This document shows, piece by piece, positions 58,823 through 64,000 of a stretch of DNA of 64,000 nt (position 1 is the stretch's first letter; the number at the start of each line of letters is the position of its first letter). A model generated the notes under the pieces. That model saw only the letters and a program-made list of their open reading frames with translations, had not been told where the DNA came from and made no database searches. A program made the translations under genes and the position numbers. Source of the stretch: an uncultured Collinsella sp. (lineage in GTDB: Bacteria; Actinomycetota; Coriobacteriia; Coriobacteriales; Coriobacteriaceae); the NCBI GenBank assembly GCA_959602645.1, contig CAUGTZ010000007.1:46717-110716 (forward strand), written 5' to 3'.

Positions 58823-59108
58823 GCATTTGTTGCTGAGGTACGCGATGCTGCCCGTGCGCAATGCTGCCCTGGCTGTTCGCAGACTATTGGGTTGTCGGTG
58901 CATGAAAAATGCCGACATCCCGCCTCGGGGAGGAGGCGGGAACGCACCGAGTAGACGGAGGGGGTGCGGAGCGCGGTCGCGTCTCGACTGGCGACGTTGC
59001 CCATCGACACCCCTATTGTACTGCATAGCGCGGTTCTTGGTTTATCGTGTCGAACGCTTGTGTTGTGCCATTGCCTGCGGCAACGGTGTGCTACACTCTT
59101 GCACTACT
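58823..59108 (+). promoter_or_regulatory. Region upstream of RNase P RNA
   Basis: No gene is supported here. The RNA promoter should lie just before 59109, but I see no strong box pair. Confidence 0.3.
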
Positions 59109-59464
59109 GAGTGGGCCAGACGGTCGCGCGATGTGCTGCTTGCGGCACGCGTGAGGAAAGTCCGGGCTCCAGAGGGCGGGATGCCGGCTAACGGCCGGGC
59201 GGAGTGATCCGACGGAAAGCGCCGCAGAAAAGAAGACTCCCACCTGCGCCGCAAGGCGTAAAGGGAAAAGCTGAAACGGTGGTGTAAGAGACCACCAGCG
59301 TCGTGGCAACACGGCGGCTTGGCAAGCCCCATCCGGAGCAAGCGCGAATAGGAACGCTATGGGCCGGCCCGGTCCGCGTTCGGGTAGCGTGCGTGGAGCT
59401 GCACGGTAACGTGCAGACAAGATAAATGACCGTTCACGACAGAACCCGGCTTATAGGCCCACTC
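59109..59464 (+). ncRNA. rnpB: RNase P RNA (class A)
   Basis: The ends pair (GAGTGGGCC with GGCCCACTC). Conserved core pieces are present: GAGGAAAGTCCGGGCTCC near the 5' side, and ACAGAACCCGGCTTATAGG at the 3' side. Length of about 356 nt is typical. This catalytic RNA trims the 5' ends of tRNA precursors. Confidence 0.96.
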
Positions 59465-59783
59465 AGCTTTCTTGTTGACGCTGCGACGGCGTCAGCTGGC
59501 CGATTTGGCGCTCATTCGTCGGTCGCCGCCATAAGGCGTGCTCCCTCCTCTTTCGGGCCAAATCGACTCAGCTGGCGCCGTCTCGCTGTTTTTGCCTGGT
59601 CATCAGCGACCCCATTTTTGTTGCAAACTTGTCTTTCAAGGCACCTTGCTCGCGCTGACGGGTTCTCGCTTTCGTTGACGGATTCATCGGCGGCTCCATT
59701 CTTTTCGCCGGGGTTATCGGTACGGCCTTTGCCGTATTATTGAGGCTGTTTGTTGCTGCGCTTTATTTTGTTGAGGGGCTTTG
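59465..59783. other. Intergenic region with imperfect repeats
   Basis: No gene seen. ACGGCGTCAGCTGGCCGATT (59487 onward) recurs inverted and imperfect near 59562-59582, and the 44-bp dispersed repeat lies at 59634-59677. Confidence 0.5.
59634..59677 (+). repeat. Dispersed 44-bp intergenic repeat, copy B
   Basis: 40 of 44 bases match 56396-56439. Confidence 0.65.
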
Positions 59784-60419
59784 TTGGACAGCTATTTTAC
59801 TCTGCAATCGAATATTGAGGTTTCGGGCGAGTTTGTGGACCGCAAGAGCCGGTTTATTGCCCAGCTGGTCCATATTGAGTCCGAGGACGAGGCGAATGCC
59901 TTTATCGAGATGGTTCGCAAGCGTCATTATGACGCTCGACACAATGTTCCCGCGTGGATTTTGGTCGATGGACGCGAGCGCCAGAGCGATGATGGTGAAC
60001 CGAGCCGCACGAGTGGTATGCCGACGCTCGAGGTGCTGCGCGGTGCGGGGCTCAAAAATGTTTGCTGCGTAGTGACACGCTATTTTGGTGGCACGCTGTT
60101 GGGGCCTGGTGGTTTGGTGCGCGCCTATACCGCGGCGACGCAGGCGGCGGTGGCCGCGGCTCAGGAGGCCGGGCAGATCGTCGAGATGACGAGCGTCGTG
60201 CCGGTTGATGTGCATGTGGCCTATCCACAGTATGAGCAGGTGCTTCGCTTGGCGCAGGATTCGGGTGCCAAGGTTTCGGATACCGATTACGCGGATGCTG
60301 TGACACTTCACTTGGTGTTTAAAGCGGGGGAGCAAGAGCCGTTTTGCGCTAAGATGCGCGAGCTTATGGCGGGGCGCGAGGAGATTGAGGTCAGCGCTCC
60401 CGAGTTTGCTGAGTTCTAA
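59784..60419 (+). CDS. YigZ/IMPACT-family protein
   Basis: 211 residues. The UPF0029 signature (DGEPSRTSGMPTLEVLRGAG) and VTRYFGGTLLGPGGLVRAY are clear. The family is linked to translation control and stress; the biochemical role in bacteria is unsettled. TTG 59784 has GAGGGG five bases before it; TTG 59781 is the alternative. Confidence 0.92.
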   Translation: MDSYFTLQSNIEVSGEFVDRKSRFIAQLVHIESEDEANAFIEMVRKRHYDARHNVPAWILVDGRERQSDDGEPSRTSGMPTLEVLRGAGLKNVCCVVTRYFGGTLLGPGGLVRAYTAATQAAVAAAQEAGQIVEMTSVVPVDVHVAYPQYEQVLRLAQDSGAKVSDTDYADAVTLHLVFKAGEQEPFCAKMRELMAGREEIEVSAPEFAEF

Positions 60420-60486
60420 CGACGACGGCCGGCGTGCATTTGGATGAATCCCAAGCGCGCCGGCTGTCGTTTTATGTCGCTGCCGT

Positions 60487-60933
60487 TTACTCGGCGAGCT
60501 GCTTTAGTACATCGCAGGCGATTTCGACGGCATCGTCGATGCAACCGGGGCAGCTGCGGAGCGGACCCTTATCCGATCCGACGCCCTTGAGCGTGCCGCA
60601 GACGGTCGTCGTGTTCTTCTCGCCAAAACGTTTGGCGATCTCGCGCGACAGTTTGTAGGTCTGGCCCTTGGTCTTGGGGTTTTCCATGCCATCGCTCATT
60701 ACAAAGCCCATGATGGCCACGGCGCCCGAGATGGCGCCGCAAGTTTCGGTCATGCCGCCCATGCCGGCGCCAAAGCCCTCGGTGAGGGTAAAGGCGACCT
60801 GGGGGTCGAGCCCGACGGCGGGCGCGAGCGTGCAGGCGACGGCCTGCGCGCAGTTAAAGCTGCGGGCGTGGTATTCGGCAGCCTGAGCCTGGCAGGTGGC
60901 AGTGTTGAGCTGAGTGGTATCAATCTGCTTCAT
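60487..60933 (-). CDS. C_GCAxxG_C_C family redox protein
   Basis: A 148-residue protein with spaced cysteines (FNCAQAVACTL, TETCGAISGA, VCGTLKG, SCPGCIDDA), as in the C_GCAxxG_C_C family, which is thought to bind a metal or act in electron transfer. ATG 60933 follows AAGGAGAC. Divergent from the sulfhydrylase gene. Confidence 0.88.
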   Translation of the reverse strand: MKQIDTTQLNTATCQAQAAEYHARSFNCAQAVACTLAPAVGLDPQVAFTLTEGFGAGMGGMTETCGAISGAVAIMGFVMSDGMENPKTKGQTYKLSREIAKRFGEKNTTTVCGTLKGVGSDKGPLRSCPGCIDDAVEIACDVLKQLAE

Positions 60934-61048
60934 CGGTGTCTCCTTGATTGCGGTGTACCCGCCTATGGTACCCTTGCTGGCGCATTCGCTTATCGAGACC
61001 GCAGTGCATATCTCATTGTTTTTCGCCATCGAACACTTTCTTAAGATT

Positions 61049-61079
61049 TGGGACAAATAAACCTGATTAATTTGTCCCA
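61049..61079. promoter_or_regulatory. Operator-like palindrome in the divergent region
   Basis: TGGGACAAAT and ATTTGTCCCA, perfect 10-bp arms with an 11-base spacer, between the redox gene and the sulfhydrylase gene. Likely a repressor site; the regulator is unknown. Confidence 0.5.
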
Positions 61080-61167
61080 TAACCTATCGGCGGGATGGGT
61101 TGAGAGGGGGGGCGGGGTAGCGGTATCGTGAACCGAATAAAACGTAACCCAGGCAAGGGAGCAAGAT

Positions 61168-62451
61168 ATGAGCGAGCAGACTATCGGTACCACATGTGTT
61201 CAGGGCGGCTATCGCCCGGGCGACGCGGAGCCGCGCCAGGTGCCCATCTACCAGTCCACCACGTGGAAGTACGACACGTCCGAGCACATGGGCAAGTTGT
61301 TTGACCTGGAGGAGTCGGGCTACTTCTACAGCCGTCTGCAGAACCCTACGTGCGATTTGGTCGCCGCCAAGATCTGCGAGATGGAGGGCGGTACCGCTGC
61401 GATGCTCACGAGCTCGGGCATGGCTGCGAACTTCCTTGCGATCTTTAACGTTGCCGGTGCCGGCGATCACGTGGTCGCGAGCTCTGCCATCTACGGCGGT
61501 ACCTATAACCTGCTCGCCCATACCATGGAGCGCATGGGTCTGACCTGTACGTTCGTTGCCCCCGACTGTACCGACGAGGAGCTCGAGGCGGCTTTTGAGC
61601 CCAATACCAAGCTCGTCTTTGGCGAGACGATCGCCAACCCCGCCCTTGCCGTGCTCGATATTGAGCGCTTTGCCAAGGCCGCGCATGACCACGGCGTGCC
61701 GCTGATGGTCGACAACACCTTCCCGACGCCCGTGATGTGCCGTCCCTTTGAGTGGGGCGCCGACATCGTTACGCACTCCACCACCAAGTACATGGATGGA
61801 CATGCCGCCTACCTGGGCGGCGTGATCGTCGATCACGGTCAGTTTGACTGGATGGCCCATGCTGACAAGTTCTCGGGTCTCACCACGCCCGACGAGAGCT
61901 ACCACGGCGTGACCTATGCCGAGAAATTCGGTCGCGAGGGCGCCTTCATTACCAAGGCCACCGCGCAGCTCATGCGCGACCTCGGCCCCATGCAGAACCC
62001 GCAGGCGGCGTTTTTCCTGAATAGCTCGCTCGAGAGCCTGCATGTGCGCATGCCGCGTCATTGCGAGAACGGCCTGGCCGTTGCCAAGTTCCTGCAGAGC
62101 CATCCCAAGGTGCGCTTCGTGAGCTATCCGGGCCTGGAGGGCGATAAGTACTATGACCTGGCTCAGAAGTACATGCCCAACGGTACTTGCGGCGTTGTGA
62201 GCTTTGGCTTTAACGGTGGTCGCGCGGCGGCCGAGACCTTTATGAAGAGCCTCAAGCTCGCCCAGATCGCCACGCATGTGGCCGACGCCCGCACTTGCTG
62301 CCTGCATCCCGCTAACGCTACGCATCGCCAGATGAACGATGAGGAGCTCATCGCCTGCGGCATCTCCGCCGACATGGTGCGCCTGTCGTGCGGCCTCGAG
62401 GACACGGCCGATCTGATTGCCGACCTTGAGCAGGCGCTCGAGCAGTGCTAG
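61168..62451 (+). CDS. O-acetylhomoserine sulfhydrylase/Cys-Met PLP enzyme
   Basis: A 427-residue enzyme of the Cys/Met metabolism PLP family. YFYSRLQNPT, SGMAANFLAIFNVAGAGDHV and the PLP-binding Lys in THSTTKYMDGHA are visible. Sequence and length best fit an O-acetylhomoserine sulfhydrylase or methionine gamma-lyase, and the two cannot be told apart by eye. It lies near a cysteine-degrading gene, suggesting sulfur amino acid traffic. RBS AAGGGAG. Confidence 0.9.
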   Translation: MSEQTIGTTCVQGGYRPGDAEPRQVPIYQSTTWKYDTSEHMGKLFDLEESGYFYSRLQNPTCDLVAAKICEMEGGTAAMLTSSGMAANFLAIFNVAGAGDHVVASSAIYGGTYNLLAHTMERMGLTCTFVAPDCTDEELEAAFEPNTKLVFGETIANPALAVLDIERFAKAAHDHGVPLMVDNTFPTPVMCRPFEWGADIVTHSTTKYMDGHAAYLGGVIVDHGQFDWMAHADKFSGLTTPDESYHGVTYAEKFGREGAFITKATAQLMRDLGPMQNPQAAFFLNSSLESLHVRMPRHCENGLAVAKFLQSHPKVRFVSYPGLEGDKYYDLAQKYMPNGTCGVVSFGFNGGRAAAETFMKSLKLAQIATHVADARTCCLHPANATHRQMNDEELIACGISADMVRLSCGLEDTADLIADLEQALEQC

Positions 62452-62518
62452 GCTAGCTCCGTTCAAGGTGCCGATGCTGGCAGAAAGCTTCGGTGACCTT
62501 TCGTTCCGATTCCGTAGG

Positions 62519-62565
62519 CGGGACCCCAATCGCGACTGTTCGCAGGCGATTGGGGCCCCGTTTTT
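62519..62565 (+). terminator. Terminator between the sulfhydrylase and MFS genes
   Basis: A 14-pair stem with one mismatch (CGGGACCCCAATCGC with GCGATTGGGGCCCCG) followed by five Ts. Confidence 0.88.
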
Positions 62566-62591
62566 GCGTTGCACCACTCGAAAGGATGGAT

Positions 62592-63896
62592 ATGGAGAAA
62601 ACTGCAGAGCAGCTGCGCCGCGAGCGCATTGCCCTAGAGGGCGACACGCATGGCAAGAACAAATGGGCGATTCTGTTTACCGTGCTCATCATGACGTTTA
62701 TGGTGTGTCTGGATTCGACCGTCGTGACCGTGGCGCTGCCCGTGATGCAAAAGGAGCTGGGCGTGGGCCTCGATCGCATTCAGCTGGTGAGCTCAGTGTA
62801 TCTGCTTGCGACATGCGTGGCTATGTTGCCGTTTGGCCGTCTGGGCGACGTGCGCGGCAAGGTGAATGTGTTCCAGCTGGGTGTCATCGTCTTTTCGGTC
62901 GGTTCGCTGCTGTGCGGCCTTTCGGCCTCGCTCGAGGTTCTTATCCTGGCACGCATCGTTCAGGGCGTCGGTTGCGCGGCGGCCATGGCTAACAACATGG
63001 GTATCATCACCGAGTCGTTTCCGGCGCGCGAGCGCGGTCGTGCCATGGGTATTCTCGCGACGTTCGTGGCCCTCGGCATGATGTGCGGCCCCGTGCTGGG
63101 CGGCATGCTGGTGGCAAGCTTTCCCTGGGAGAGCATCTTCCTCATCAACCTGCCCATTGGCGTCATCTCGTTTATCGTGGGACTCTATACACTACCGCAT
63201 GTTAAGCCGGAGGCCGGCGAGCGCCCCATGTCCCTGATTGAGGCTGCTCGTCGCTGCTTTGCAAATTCGGCCTTCACCATCAACCTTGCTTGCATGCTCA
63301 TCGTGTTCGTTGGTATTGGCGCATCCGAGTTTATCCTGCCGTTCTATTTTCAGGACGCTCACGGCTTTGGTTCCGACATCTCTGGACTACTCTTTTTGGC
63401 GCTGCCGATGGTGAATGCCTTTATCGGCCCGCTTTCGGGTACGGTTTCGGACCGCGTTGGCTGCGAGGGCCCCACGGCAGTCGGCCTGGGTGTGTACGTG
63501 TGCGGTCTCTTTGCGGTAAGCACGCTCGACGAGCACGCTTCCATCCCTCTGATCGTGTGCTGTGTCGCATTTATGTCGCTTGGTACGTCGATTTTCCAAA
63601 GCCCCAATAACTCCCTGTATATGGGCTCGGCTCCGCGCGAAGCGCTCGGCTTTGCTGGCAGCCTGGGTAGCCTGGCGCGCTATGCGGGTATGGCAGTGGG
63701 CATTACGGTGGCGTCGAATATCCTGTATGGGCAGATGAGCGTGGCGATGGGCGAGGCCGTAACCAGTTTCGTTGCAGGCCGTCCGGATGTATTCCTATTC
63801 GGTTTTCGCTCGGTGTTCTACGTGCTTATGGCTGTGGCCGCTGTGGGCTTTGCGCTCGCCATGGTGCGTTTGGTGAGGATGCGCGCCCGCCATTAG
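62592..63896 (+). CDS. MFS drug/multidrug efflux transporter (DHA-type)
   Basis: 434 residues with many membrane helices. LDSTVVTVALPVMQKELG at the first helix, the loop motif GRLGDVRGK and PARERGRAMGILA are typical of the DHA2 efflux group, here in a shorter form. It should export a toxic compound using the proton gradient. ATG 62592 is preferred over 62586 by spacing from AAAGG. The remaining 104 bases to the window end hold no supported feature. Confidence 0.88.
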   Translation: MEKTAEQLRRERIALEGDTHGKNKWAILFTVLIMTFMVCLDSTVVTVALPVMQKELGVGLDRIQLVSSVYLLATCVAMLPFGRLGDVRGKVNVFQLGVIVFSVGSLLCGLSASLEVLILARIVQGVGCAAAMANNMGIITESFPARERGRAMGILATFVALGMMCGPVLGGMLVASFPWESIFLINLPIGVISFIVGLYTLPHVKPEAGERPMSLIEAARRCFANSAFTINLACMLIVFVGIGASEFILPFYFQDAHGFGSDISGLLFLALPMVNAFIGPLSGTVSDRVGCEGPTAVGLGVYVCGLFAVSTLDEHASIPLIVCCVAFMSLGTSIFQSPNNSLYMGSAPREALGFAGSLGSLARYAGMAVGITVASNILYGQMSVAMGEAVTSFVAGRPDVFLFGFRSVFYVLMAVAAVGFALAMVRLVRMRARH

Positions 63897-64000
63897 CGTG
63901 TTGGGAGGCTGCCTGCCACGTATTCGCGCCGTCTCAAAAAGACTGGGGTTGATTTTCAATCTCAACGCAACAGCCTGAACGGGTCCCGCGTTTCCGCAGC

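Noticed and set aside
61081..61167. SAM riboswitch upstream of the sulfhydrylase gene
   Set aside because: The gap is short and I see none of the conserved SAM-I or SAM-II core motifs.

Overview
The window is about 64 kb of chromosome from a high-GC member of the Coriobacteriia, most likely Collinsella or a close relative. This rests on gene content, frequent GTG and TTG starts, and a phage-borne integration host factor of the actinobacterial type; it is an inference, since no database search was possible. The backbone carries ordinary housekeeping genes. A single prophage of about 36.6 kb (3644-40207) interrupts it.

Left flank (1-3643): a Bax-inhibitor-1-like membrane protein, a microbial poly(ADP-ribose) glycohydrolase-like protein with an altered QEE motif, an SGNH hydrolase and a pentapeptide-repeat protein, mostly separated by clear intrinsic terminators.

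Prophage (3644-40207): a siphovirus-like element with a P22-type coat protein, inserted at the last codons of thiD. A 12-bp core, AGTACTGCCACA, lies at both ends. The left arm holds the integrase, a structured RNA candidate, a DUF4041/T5orf172 protein and a CI-like repressor on the minus strand, facing a Cro-like gene across a palindrome-rich operator region. The early region reads rightward: small proteins, an SPFH/prohibitin homologue, a MerR-like DNA-binding protein, RusA, RecT/Bet, DUF1351, an actinobacterial IHF, SSB, and a DUF6291-type replication protein whose own gene carries four iterons spaced exactly 22 bp apart (a probable origin). A run of small Cys-rich proteins follows. The late region holds terminase, portal, a receptor-binding protein cassette, head, tail (with a -1 frameshift in the tail chaperone gene), tape measure, tail tip, holin and amidase.

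The most striking element is a diversity-generating retroelement (DGR) between the portal and minor head genes: a variable protein (21407-23032) whose C-terminus is the variable repeat, a template repeat in the following gap, and a DGR reverse transcriptase (23380-24411). Across the 113-bp repeats all 18 differences fall on template adenines (18 of 21 As changed) and no other base differs, which is direct evidence of adenine mutagenesis.

Right flank (40194-64000): thiD and thiC with a TPP riboswitch, yaaA, an M18 aminopeptidase, polA, a HAD phosphatase, argG and argH, ndk, rpiB, a cysteine desulfidase-like gene, a second HAD gene, rpsA, the RNase P RNA, a YigZ homologue, a C_GCAxxG_C_C protein, an O-acetylhomoserine sulfhydrylase-type enzyme and an MFS transporter. 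Upstream of argG there is a 24-codon leader ORF with a perfect Shine-Dalgarno sequence and six Arg codons in its last ten residues, followed by overlapping hairpins and a T-run. This looks like an arginine attenuator and is the second main discovery candidate.
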